From positions 1-6,051 of the forward strand of contig WFNQ01000060.1 in assembly GCA_015488565.1 (NCBI GenBank): a DNA stretch of 6,051 bases, given 5' to 3'. The translations under genes and the position numbers were made by a program. Every line of letters begins with the position of its first letter. Position 1 is the stretch's first letter. This document shows, piece after piece, positions 1 through 5,361 of the stretch. Origin of the DNA: Thiomicrorhabdus sp. Its GTDB lineage: Bacteria; Pseudomonadota; Gammaproteobacteria; Thiomicrospirales; Thiomicrospiraceae. The notes beneath the pieces are model-generated. The model did not search any database, was not told the DNA's origin, and saw only the letters and a program-made list of their open reading frames with translations.

Positions 1-90
1 CCTGATCCCATTCCGAACTCAGTAGTGAAACGTCTTAGCGCCGATGGTAGTGTGGGAGGTCCCATGTGAGAGTAGGTCATTGCCAAGCTT
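1..90 (+). rRNA. rrf: 5S ribosomal RNA, 3' portion (5' end outside window)
   Basis: This is the 3' part of a 5S rRNA gene, a component of the large ribosomal subunit. The stretch aligns base by base by eye with E. coli 5S from about nucleotide 30 to the 3' end, including the conserved CCGAACTCAG, GTGAAAC, AGCGCCGATGGTAGTGTGGG and GAGAGTAGG segments. The 3' end is put at 90 by matching the E. coli helix I strand (TTGCCAAGCTT here, CTGCCAGGCAT there); it could be off by one or two bases. The partner strand of helix I, and presumably 23S and 16S, lie upstream of the window. A terminator follows nine bases later, so this is the last gene of the rRNA operon. Confidence 0.96.
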
Positions 91-98
91 ATATTACG

Positions 99-136
99 AA
101 AGCCCGCCATAGCTCTGCTATCGCGGGCTTTTTTTT
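99..136 (+). terminator. intrinsic terminator of the rRNA operon
   Basis: The arms AAAGCCCGC (99-107) and GCGGGCTTT (123-131) pair. Inside them ATAGC (109-113) pairs with GCTAT (117-121) around a TCT loop, with a single C/C mismatch between the two helices. The stem runs into a T tract (129-136). It lies directly behind the 5S gene and separates rRNA transcription from birA, although some readthrough into birA is possible. Confidence 0.93.
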
Positions 137-188
137 GCCTGAGATTTAGGGGTTGATACTTTTATAGTTGAAGCTAGTGAGTTATACG

Positions 189-983
189 ATGAATTTTTCT
201 AAGGTTGAATCTCTTTTTAAAAAGAGTGATTTAAATTATAAATTTGTAGGGTTGGAACGTGTTGATTCGACAAGCTCTTATTTGAAGCGTCAGGCAAAAA
301 TTAAGTTGCAGTCGATGTTTTGTATAACAAACGCCCAAAGTGATGGTTATGGCCAGAGACAACGCCAGTGGCTTTCTAATGAGCACTCGTGGACCTTTAG
401 TGTATTATGCCGCTTTTCTGTCCCTGTTCATGAGCTAGAGGGGTTATCGCAGATTATTGGATTAACATTAATTGACTCTTTAGCGAACTTTTTTAACGAT
501 CAACTTTTTATTAAGTGGCCGAATGATTTGTATTCTGACTATGGAAAGATGGCTGGTTTATTAATAGAGTGTGTTGCATTTGATCAGGATGCTTGTTGGT
601 TAGTGATTGGAGTGGGGATTAATCGTTTTTCAATGGATATACCGAGTGTCGTGATAAAAGAAGCTGGTTATCCTATTTCTTTTTTAAAAAGCCCTAAAGA
701 GGAGGAAAGTATGGCTTTTTTCCCTACTTTTGTCTCGAAGTTGGATGAGTTGAGCCATACTTTTGTTAGTGGTCACTTTGAAAAATATTGTGAAAGTTAC
801 CAAAAATACGATTATTTTGATTTGGATCAACGGGTTATTGTGTATGATACCGAACAATCAATATCAGGCTGTTATAAAGGCCTAAGTCAACGTGGAGAAT
901 TATTGTTTGAATCTGAGGGAAATAGAGTTACCTACCGTTCTGGTGAGATTTCGATTCGAACAATAGATGATATTAAAATATGA
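189..983 (+). CDS. birA: biotin--[acetyl-CoA-carboxylase] ligase, monofunctional (no DNA-binding domain)
   Basis: The enzyme activates biotin with ATP to biotinyl-5'-AMP and transfers it to the acceptor lysine of biotin carboxyl carrier protein, the acetyl-CoA carboxylase subunit, in the cytoplasm. With the ATG at 189 the protein is 264 aa. It has the substrate-entry motif VDSTSSYL (about 26-33), a biotin-binding loop GYGQRQRQW (53-61), KWPNDLY (about 110-116), GKMAGLLIE with the lysine matching E. coli K183 (about K120), VIGVGIN (about 140-146) and a C-terminal SH3-like segment ending GEISIR. E. coli BirA (321 aa) has about 60 extra N-terminal residues forming a winged helix. These are absent here, so this protein should not repress biotin genes. 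The biotin loop departs from GRGRRGR (see findings). A TTG at 168 would add seven residues; I prefer the ATG because GTGA stands seven to eight bases before it, though neither start has a strong ribosome binding site. A TATAGT hexamer at 163-168 could be part of a promoter, but no convincing -35 box goes with it. The stop overlaps the coaX start. Confidence 0.95.
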   Translation: MNFSKVESLFKKSDLNYKFVGLERVDSTSSYLKRQAKIKLQSMFCITNAQSDGYGQRQRQWLSNEHSWTFSVLCRFSVPVHELEGLSQIIGLTLIDSLANFFNDQLFIKWPNDLYSDYGKMAGLLIECVAFDQDACWLVIGVGINRFSMDIPSVVIKEAGYPISFLKSPKEEESMAFFPTFVSKLDELSHTFVSGHFEKYCESYQKYDYFDLDQRVIVYDTEQSISGCYKGLSQRGELLFESEGNRVTYRSGEISIRTIDDIKI

Positions 984-1753
984 ATAAATTATTTTTAGAC
1001 ATAGGGAATAGTCGGGTTAAGAGGGCATTTGTGAGTCGAGGAGACTATGAGGTATTGCCTGCGGTTGATTTAAATGAGTTTTTAAATAATGATACTTTTG
1101 ATTGTTTTTTAAAAAATAAAAAGATTGATGCAATTTATATAACATCCGTCACTACGCATGATAATTTAGAGCGTATTAAATCGCTTATTCAAACGCAGTG
1201 TCAGCTTTTTCCCATCGTGTTAACCGCTCAAAAAAGTGCTTGTGGTTTAACCTCCGGTTATGCGGACTTTCATAAGTTAGGTGATGATCGTTGGATGGCG
1301 ATGCAAGGAGCGATTGGTTTTTATAAAGAGCCTTTAATTGTCATTTCGGCTGGTACAGCGATGACAATTGATGCCGTTATGGATGGTAAGCATCTTGGTG
1401 GTTTTATTGTACCAGGCCTTAAGAGCTTAAGATCCTCTCTTGCTATGGATACAGCTGCGTTATCAATGATTGATGAGGATGGTCTGCTAGACTGCGCTAA
1501 TAGTGCCAATAAGGGCTGTTTAGCAACGAATACAGAGGAGGCAATCCTTGGTGGAACGTTTTATATGACGGTTGCTTATATTAATACGCTTATTCTCGAC
1601 TTGAATGCTCAAATGAAAACCACATTTAAAGTCATTATTACGGGCGGTAATGCTAAGCAATTACGTCCATTAATTGATGTAGAGTGCGAATTAATTTCAG
1701 ACCTTGTGCTACAAGGAATGGTCAATATTGAAGAAAGTGTAAAAAAGAATTGA
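980..1753 (+). CDS. coaX: type III pantothenate kinase
   Basis: CoaX phosphorylates pantothenate to 4'-phosphopantothenate, the first step of coenzyme A synthesis. It needs a monovalent cation and is usually not feedback-inhibited by CoA. The protein is 257 aa, normal for the family (about 240-260). Visible motifs are DIGNSRVK (7-14, phosphate-binding, ASKHA fold), GYADFHKLGDDRW (93-105) in which D103 matches the catalytic aspartate of Pseudomonas CoaX (D101, LGLDRW), SAGTAMTID (123-131), HLGGFIVPGL (138-147) and a C-terminal TGG (about 222-224 region). Ser123 replaces the aspartate often seen before GTA; I recall similar Ser or Cys forms in beta-proteobacterial Baf/CoaX proteins, so I do not read it as inactivation. 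The ATG overlaps the birA stop as ATGA and has no clear ribosome binding site, which suggests translational coupling to birA. The gene is AT-rich, with long A/T runs near 1098-1126. Its stop codon lies inside the -35 box of the next promoter. Confidence 0.96.
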   Translation: MNKLFLDIGNSRVKRAFVSRGDYEVLPAVDLNEFLNNDTFDCFLKNKKIDAIYITSVTTHDNLERIKSLIQTQCQLFPIVLTAQKSACGLTSGYADFHKLGDDRWMAMQGAIGFYKEPLIVISAGTAMTIDAVMDGKHLGGFIVPGLKSLRSSLAMDTAALSMIDEDGLLDCANSANKGCLATNTEEAILGGTFYMTVAYINTLILDLNAQMKTTFKVIITGGNAKQLRPLIDVECELISDLVLQGMVNIEESVKKN

Positions 1754-1777
1754 CAGCTAAAAAAAGTTCCTTATAAT
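1750..1777 (+). promoter_or_regulatory. consensus sigma70 promoter for tRNA-Thr
   Basis: A perfect -35 TTGACA (1750-1755) and a perfect -10 TATAAT (1772-1777) are separated by 16 bp. The start of transcription is expected near 1783-1785, leaving a leader of about six to eight bases before the mature tRNA. The bases after the -10 (ACGCAGC) are fairly GC-rich, as in stringently controlled stable-RNA promoters. The TGA stop of coaX (1751-1753) is within the -35 box. Confidence 0.88.
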
Positions 1778-1790
1778 ACGCAGCAACTTC

Positions 1791-1866
1791 GCCGAAATAG
1801 CACAATTGGTAGTGCAACTGATTTGTAATCAGTAGGTTGTTGGTTCAAGTCCAATTTTCGGCACCA
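1791..1866 (+). tRNA. tRNA-Thr, anticodon UGU
   Basis: A complete 76-nt cloverleaf can be folded by hand. The acceptor GCCGAAA (1791-1797) pairs with TTTCGGC (1856-1862). The D stem is GCAC/GTGC with loop AATTGGTA. The anticodon stem ACTGA/TCAGT (1817-1821, 1829-1833) holds loop TTTGTAA with anticodon TGT at 1824-1826. The variable loop is AGGTT, and the T arm is GTTGG-TTCAAGT-CCAAT with one G-U pair. The discriminator is A1863 and CCA is encoded (1864-1866). It reads ACA and probably other ACN codons. It corresponds in position and anticodon to E. coli thrU, downstream of birA-coaA. Here it stands alone and is not followed by tyrU-glyT-thrT-tufB. Confidence 0.97.
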
Positions 1867-1872
1867 TATTTT

Positions 1873-1910
1873 AAAGCCCATAATTTCAGCTGAAATTATG
1901 GGCTTTTTTT
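1873..1910 (+). terminator. intrinsic terminator after tRNA-Thr (perfect palindrome)
   Basis: The arm 1873-1889 (AAAGCCCATAATTTCAG) is exactly complementary to 1890-1906, giving 34 bp with no mismatch and no unpaired centre in DNA; in RNA the central three or four bases would form the loop. A T tract follows (1904-1910). It begins seven bases after the encoded CCA and should define the 3' end of the tRNA precursor and insulate fabA. Confidence 0.93.
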
Positions 1911-1994
1911 ATACCTAACTCTTTGAAGTAGAATGCTCTGTTTTTATTCAGGGCTTCCTAAATTGAGTGCTTATAAGTCTTTATGATAACTGTA

Positions 1995-2011
1995 TTTGAA
2001 TTGCTTTCAAA
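1995..2011. repeat. 17-bp inverted repeat over the fabA -35 box (possible operator)
   Basis: TTTGAA (1995-2000) and TTCAAA (2006-2011) form a perfect inverted repeat around five bases (TTGCT). It covers the proposed -35 hexamer of the fabA promoter, where a dimeric repressor would be well placed. It is not the E. coli FabR or FadR consensus as I know them; the TTTGA...TCAAA shape is closer to the FabT site of Firmicutes, which is probably coincidental. Short A/T-rich inverted repeats arise by chance, so this is only a candidate. Confidence 0.35.
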
Positions 2012-2025
2012 GTAGCTGGTATAAT
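1996..2025 (+). promoter_or_regulatory. putative sigma70 promoter of fabA-fabB
   Basis: The -10 TATAAT (2020-2025) is perfect and carries the extended -10 TG at 2017-2018 (TGGTATAAT). The best -35 is TTGAAT (1996-2001), with an 18-bp spacer. Transcription would start near 2032, giving a leader of about 34 bases before fabA. The rest of the 1911-2065 gap holds no gene that I can see. Confidence 0.72.
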
Positions 2026-2052
2026 GCTTCTTTATCTTTTTAGAGAAAAAAC

Positions 2053-2058
2053 TAGGAA
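2053..2058 (+). promoter_or_regulatory. ribosome binding site that fixes the fabA start
   Basis: TAGGAA at 2053-2058 stands seven bases before the ATG at 2066. A competing ATG at 2062 lies only three bases from it and opens a 10-codon frame ending at 2094, so the spacing supports 2066 as the true start. Confidence 0.72.
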
Positions 2059-2065
2059 TCCATGA

Positions 2066-2581
2066 ATGGAACAACAATCGAGTTATACAATTGAAGAACT
2101 TTTAGCCAGTGGCCGCGGAGAACTTTTTGGTCCTGGTAACGCACAGCTACCTAAACCTCCTATGTTGATGATGGATCGGATTACACACATCTCTGAAGAG
2201 GGTGGTGAGTTTGGTAAAGGTTTGATTAAAGCAGAACTCGATATTACCCCTGATTTATGGTTTTTTGATTGTCATTTTAATGAAGATCCCGTTATGCCTG
2301 GTTGCTTGGGTGTGGATGCGATGTGGCAATTGATTGGCTTCTTTTTAGGTTGGACAGGTGGCCCTGGTCGAGGCCGAGCATTAGGTTCTGGCGAAATTAA
2401 GTTTTTTGGTCAAGTATTACCGACGGCTAAAAAAGTAGAGTACGTCATTGAGATGAAACGTGTGATTAAGCGTAAGTTGTACATGGGCTTAGGTGACGCT
2501 AAAATGTATGTTGATGGGCGTGAAATTTACAGCGCAAAAGACTTAAAAGTCGGTTTATTCACAAATACGGAAAATTTTTAA
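2066..2581 (+). CDS. fabA: 3-hydroxydecanoyl-[acyl-carrier-protein] dehydratase/isomerase
   Basis: FabA dehydrates 3-hydroxydecanoyl-ACP to trans-2-decenoyl-ACP and isomerises it to cis-3-decenoyl-ACP. This is the branch point of anaerobic unsaturated fatty acid synthesis in the cytoplasm. The protein is 171 aa, against 172 in E. coli, and is complete. It has PMLMMDRI (32-39) at the start of the hot-dog fold, CHFNEDPVMPGCLGVDAMWQL with catalytic His70 and Asp84, GSGEIKFFGQVLP, and the family C-terminus SAKDLKVGLF. Asp84 and the surrounding motif separate it from FabZ, which has Glu there. fabB starts three bases after its stop, so the two are cotranscribed. The promoter with a possible operator lies immediately upstream. 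Confidence 0.98.
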   Translation: MEQQSSYTIEELLASGRGELFGPGNAQLPKPPMLMMDRITHISEEGGEFGKGLIKAELDITPDLWFFDCHFNEDPVMPGCLGVDAMWQLIGFFLGWTGGPGRGRALGSGEIKFFGQVLPTAKKVEYVIEMKRVIKRKLYMGLGDAKMYVDGREIYSAKDLKVGLFTNTENF

Positions 2582-2584
2582 GCT

Positions 2585-3805
2585 ATGAAAAGAGTTGTGA
2601 TTACAGGTGTTGGGATTGTTTCAAGTTTAGGAAACAATAAAGAAGATGTAACGACCTCTTTATTTGAGGGACGTTCAGGGATTGTCGCGGCACCCGAGTA
2701 TGTTGAGAATGGCTTACGTTCTCAAGTGCATGGCGCTGTAAAAGACCTTAAATTCTCAGATCATATTGATCGCAAACAGTTACGTTTTATGGGCGATGCA
2801 GCGGCTTACTCTTATATTGCGATGAAGCAAGCGGTTGAAGATTCTGGCTTAAACGAAGCACAAATGTCAAACCCTCGTACAGGGTTGATTGCTGGTTCCG
2901 GTGGTGGCTCTAACTCAAACTCAACACAGGCCGTTGAAATTACTCGCACCAAGGGAGTTCGTCGTGTCGGGCCTTACATGGTTACTCGTACCATGGGTTC
3001 AACGGTTTCAGCCTGTTTAGCAACGCCTTTTAAAATTAAGGGAATTAACTACTCGATTAGTTCTGCTTGTTCTACGTCAGCACATTGTATTGGAACAGCG
3101 GTAGAACAAATTCAACTGGGTAAACAAGACGTGGTATTTGCAGGTGGTGGTGAAGAACTGCACTGGACCATGTCGGTTCTGTTTGATGCGATGGGCGCGT
3201 TGTCTACTAAAAATAATGATAACCCAAGCAAAGCATCACGTGCGTATGATGCCGATCGAGATGGATTTGTTATTGCCGGCGGTGGCGGCATGGTTGTGGT
3301 TGAAGAGCTGGAACATGCCTTGGCACGTGGTGCAAAAATTTACTGCGAAATTACAGGGTATGGCGCAAATTCAGATGGTTATGATATGGTTGCTCCTTCT
3401 GGAGAAGGTGCGGTACGTTGTATGCAAATGGCACTTGACACCGTTGAGGGTGACATTGATTATATTAACCCTCATGGTACATCGACTCCCGTTGGTGATA
3501 CCAAAGAAGCGGCCGCCATTCGTGAAGTATTTGGTGAGAAGATTCCTAAAATTAGCTCAACAAAATCGATGTCTGGCCACTCATTAGGTGCCGCAGGCGT
3601 CCATGAATTTATTTACAGCTTAATGATGTTGAAAAATGATTTTATTGCGCCATCTATTAATATTGATACGCTAGATCCTGAGTGTGAAGGAATGCCCATT
3701 GTTACCGAGCGTGTTGATAATGCGGGATTAAACCGAATCATGAGTAATAGCTTTGGTTTTGGTGGTACGAATGCTTCGGTTGTATTTGAGCGTTATAAAG
3801 CATAA
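2585..3805 (+). CDS. fabB: beta-ketoacyl-[acyl-carrier-protein] synthase I
   Basis: FabB is a condensing enzyme that joins malonyl-ACP to acyl-ACP. It is needed to elongate the cis-3-decenoyl-ACP made by FabA. At 406 aa it is the same length as E. coli FabB. The thiolase-fold catalytic residues are all present: Cys162 in SSACSTSAHC, His297 in NPHGTSTPVGD, Lys327 in SSTKSMSGHSLGAAG and His332 in the same segment. The glycine-rich C-terminal SFGFGGTNAS is also there. The pairing with fabA and the SACSTSAHC form favour FabB over FabF. The start has no strong ribosome binding site (only GGA 13 bases upstream) and is three bases behind the fabA stop, so translation is probably coupled. The operon ends at the terminator 3869-3910. 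Confidence 0.98.
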   Translation: MKRVVITGVGIVSSLGNNKEDVTTSLFEGRSGIVAAPEYVENGLRSQVHGAVKDLKFSDHIDRKQLRFMGDAAAYSYIAMKQAVEDSGLNEAQMSNPRTGLIAGSGGGSNSNSTQAVEITRTKGVRRVGPYMVTRTMGSTVSACLATPFKIKGINYSISSACSTSAHCIGTAVEQIQLGKQDVVFAGGGEELHWTMSVLFDAMGALSTKNNDNPSKASRAYDADRDGFVIAGGGGMVVVEELEHALARGAKIYCEITGYGANSDGYDMVAPSGEGAVRCMQMALDTVEGDIDYINPHGTSTPVGDTKEAAAIREVFGEKIPKISSTKSMSGHSLGAAGVHEFIYSLMMLKNDFIAPSINIDTLDPECEGMPIVTERVDNAGLNRIMSNSFGFGGTNASVVFERYKA

Positions 3806-3868
3806 CAAGCTAAGGATAGATAGGGTGGAATCATTATTTAAATATTTCCCCCCGCCCTCCTGAGAAAC

Positions 3869-3910
3869 AAAAAAGCCGAGTAGAAATAGTATTTTCTACT
3901 CGGCTTTTTT
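3869..3910. terminator. bidirectional terminator between fabB and the minus-strand operon
   Basis: An 18-bp perfect stem joins 3869-3886 to 3893-3910 around loop TAGTAT. The GC core is GCCGAG/CTCGGC. It is flanked by A6 on the left and T6 on the right, so each strand gives a hairpin followed by a U run. fabB ends at 3805 and the transglycosylase gene ends at 3936 on the other strand, so one hairpin serves both converging units. Confidence 0.93.
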
Positions 3911-3935
3911 CGTTTTTATCTTTTGAATTCAGACC

Positions 3936-4535
3936 TTAAGCGCATTTTCTATATTGTTTTTTGTACATTCGACCGCGTTTTGCCACTTTTTTTGCCACTT
4001 TTAATAACCAAGGCTTTTTAAGATAGGTACGACGAGAATAGCCGCCTTGTCCTTCATGATAAGCCAGATAAAGCTTATAGGTATCTTTACGAGATATTTT
4101 AAGACGTTTATGGGATTGTTTGTTATACCAGCCCATAAAATCCAACGCATCGTAAATGTTGGAACGGCTGGCACTCCAGCGGTTAGTGGCTTTTTTATAG
4201 TCGCTCCAAGTACCATCTTGCGCCTGAGAGTAACCGTAGGCACTGGAATTTCTCGGCAGAGGAATCAGGCCTAAAAAATAAGGTCGATCAGGTTGTGCAT
4301 GAGGCTTAAACCGTGACTCTTGATGCACCATGGCTAATAAAACATAAGGAGGGGTTCCCCAGCGTTTATAAGAACGTTGTGCGGCTTTTTTCCAGTCTCG
4401 GTCGTGGTCAAAAATATAGCATATATTATCGTAGGTTTTTTTAGGTGGTGGCGTGCTACTGCACCCTGTTAAGAGCAATAAAAATCCAACCATTAAAAAG
4501 GCAAATAGTTGGCGTGTCCCTTGGAGATGGTTCAT
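3936..4535 (-). CDS. lipoprotein lytic transglycosylase, SLT domain
   Basis: This is a predicted periplasmic peptidoglycan lytic transglycosylase, which would cut the MurNAc-GlcNAc bond to form 1,6-anhydroMurNAc ends. The 199-aa protein starts with a type II signal peptide: hydrophobic residues about 10-22, then lipobox LTGC with Cys25. Ser at +2 suggests sorting to the outer membrane. A goose-type lysozyme-like SLT fold follows: VLLAMVHQESRF with catalytic Glu73, AYGYSQAQDGTW (99-110) as the GLMQ-like motif, NIYDALDFMGWY (126-137), and LAYHEGQGGY (157-166) as the AYNAG-like motif. The last 30 or so residues are very rich in Lys and Arg. The start codon overlaps the stop of the upstream gene as ATGA, and GGAG lies ten bases before it. 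I recognise the fold but not a named Mlt class. A bidirectional terminator follows the gene. Confidence 0.88.
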   Translation of the reverse strand: MNHLQGTRQLFAFLMVGFLLLLTGCSSTPPPKKTYDNICYIFDHDRDWKKAAQRSYKRWGTPPYVLLAMVHQESRFKPHAQPDRPYFLGLIPLPRNSSAYGYSQAQDGTWSDYKKATNRWSASRSNIYDALDFMGWYNKQSHKRLKISRKDTYKLYLAYHEGQGGYSRRTYLKKPWLLKVAKKVAKRGRMYKKQYRKCA

Positions 4536-5338
4536 TGTTTTTGTACTCCATACTTAAATGTTTTTCGGTAAATAACGTTTTGTTTGCTGTTTAACACCTC
4601 GACATCCCAACGACCTTGCCAAGCACTGCTCATTTTTATGGTTGACCAAACCGCAGGTCGTTTATTGTCGATAGGGAGTGTCACTGTTTTTAGGTATTGA
4701 TGATTAAAGCGCCAACGCTGAGTTAGTGTTTCGGGTTTATCAACATGGATTTCAGTAAAGAAAGTCAGCGTTCTAATGTATTTTGGAACGAACTCATCAA
4801 ACGCATCAATGGGCTGTTGATGATTGAGGCCCGATGTTAATACAGAACGATTTATTTGAACATGGGGGTCATTAACCACGGCGGTTAAAGGGGGTAGAGG
4901 TTCTGGTCGTTGTGCCTCTTCGGCTAAATTAGCTAATAGGTCTTTGCGCTCTTGATAAGATAGAACGCTTAAGTCGGCCACTGTTTTCTGGGCGGTGAGT
5001 GTCGCCGTTTGATCGATTTTACTTTGGTGGCGTTGCATGAGCTCTGCTTGTTCTTTCTCATAGCTATAAATAATAGAGTAAGCGGTAGCCGCACCACCTA
5101 AAATCATCACGGCACCCCAAATAAAACGGCATTTCCAACAGGTTTGAGCGTTATAGGCTAACCCATCCGATACATCTTTCTGAGCCTGCTCCCAGCCTTG
5201 CTGAAAGTAATCTCGCATCTCCAAGTCACGGCGAATGGCACTCGGCATACTTGCTGCACTTTTTCCTTCCAAAGCAAGGCGGTATCCTGCTTTAAAGGCA
5301 TATTGAAAGTGGATGTTATCGGTTTCAGGAATATCCAT
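4532..5338 (-). CDS. membrane protein: RMF-like N-terminus, one TM helix, DUF2914-like C-terminus
   Basis: This 268-aa protein has no established function. Residues about 13-55 follow the ribosome modulation factor pattern: AFKAGYRLALEGK, MP at 31-32, then R42, FQQGWEQAQKD. E. coli RMF has AHQRGYQAGIAGR, CP, then WLGGWREAMAD. Cys67-W-K-Cys70 comes just before a hydrophobic helix at about 71-92. Lys and Arg lie before the helix and acidic residues after it, so the N-terminus is probably cytoplasmic and the C-terminus periplasmic. Residues 93-145 are charged and probably helical. About 185-265 resembles DUF2914 (QRWRFNHQYLKTVTLP, VWSTIKM, GRWDVEVLN, VIYRKTFKYG). It begins 23 bases after the ftsY stop and overlaps the transglycosylase start by four bases, so it sits mid-operon. 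The ATG has no clear ribosome binding site; a later start at M31 would remove half of the RMF-like part. Domain names are from pattern memory and the RMF match is the weaker of the two. Confidence 0.82.
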   Translation of the reverse strand: MDIPETDNIHFQYAFKAGYRLALEGKSAASMPSAIRRDLEMRDYFQQGWEQAQKDVSDGLAYNAQTCWKCRFIWGAVMILGGAATAYSIIYSYEKEQAELMQRHQSKIDQTATLTAQKTVADLSVLSYQERKDLLANLAEEAQRPEPLPPLTAVVNDPHVQINRSVLTSGLNHQQPIDAFDEFVPKYIRTLTFFTEIHVDKPETLTQRWRFNHQYLKTVTLPIDNKRPAVWSTIKMSSAWQGRWDVEVLNSKQNVIYRKTFKYGVQKQ

Positions 5339-5361
5339 TTAAAGTAAAAGCATTAATCAGG

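Noticed and set aside
168..188. TTG at 168 as the birA start
   Set aside because: It adds seven residues outside the conserved domain, with a GGGG stretch too far upstream to serve it; ATG 189 is the simpler choice, though not proven.
1346..1348. Ser123 of CoaX as a sign of a dead kinase
   Set aside because: The catalytic aspartate in the family is the one in LGxDRW, present as Asp103; Ser or Cys at this other position seems to occur in active relatives.
1321..1509. 62-codon minus-strand frame opposite coaX
   Set aside because: It lies entirely antisense to conserved CoaX motifs and has no recognisable protein features.
1873..1906. 34-bp perfect palindrome as a protein-binding site or recombination site
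   Set aside because: Its GC-rich stem ends, following T tract and place after a tRNA explain it as a terminator.
2062..2094. Ten-codon frame starting at ATG 2062, just before fabA
   Set aside because: It is only three bases from the Shine-Dalgarno sequence and overlaps the fabA start; there is nothing to suggest a leader peptide.
3138..3587. 149-codon plus-strand frame inside fabB
   Set aside because: It is out of frame within a full-length FabB with all catalytic motifs, and its translation shows no domain; a shadow frame.
4001..4274. Frames of 80 codons (minus) and 75 codons (plus) within the transglycosylase gene
   Set aside because: Both overlap the SLT catalytic core in other frames and resemble no family.
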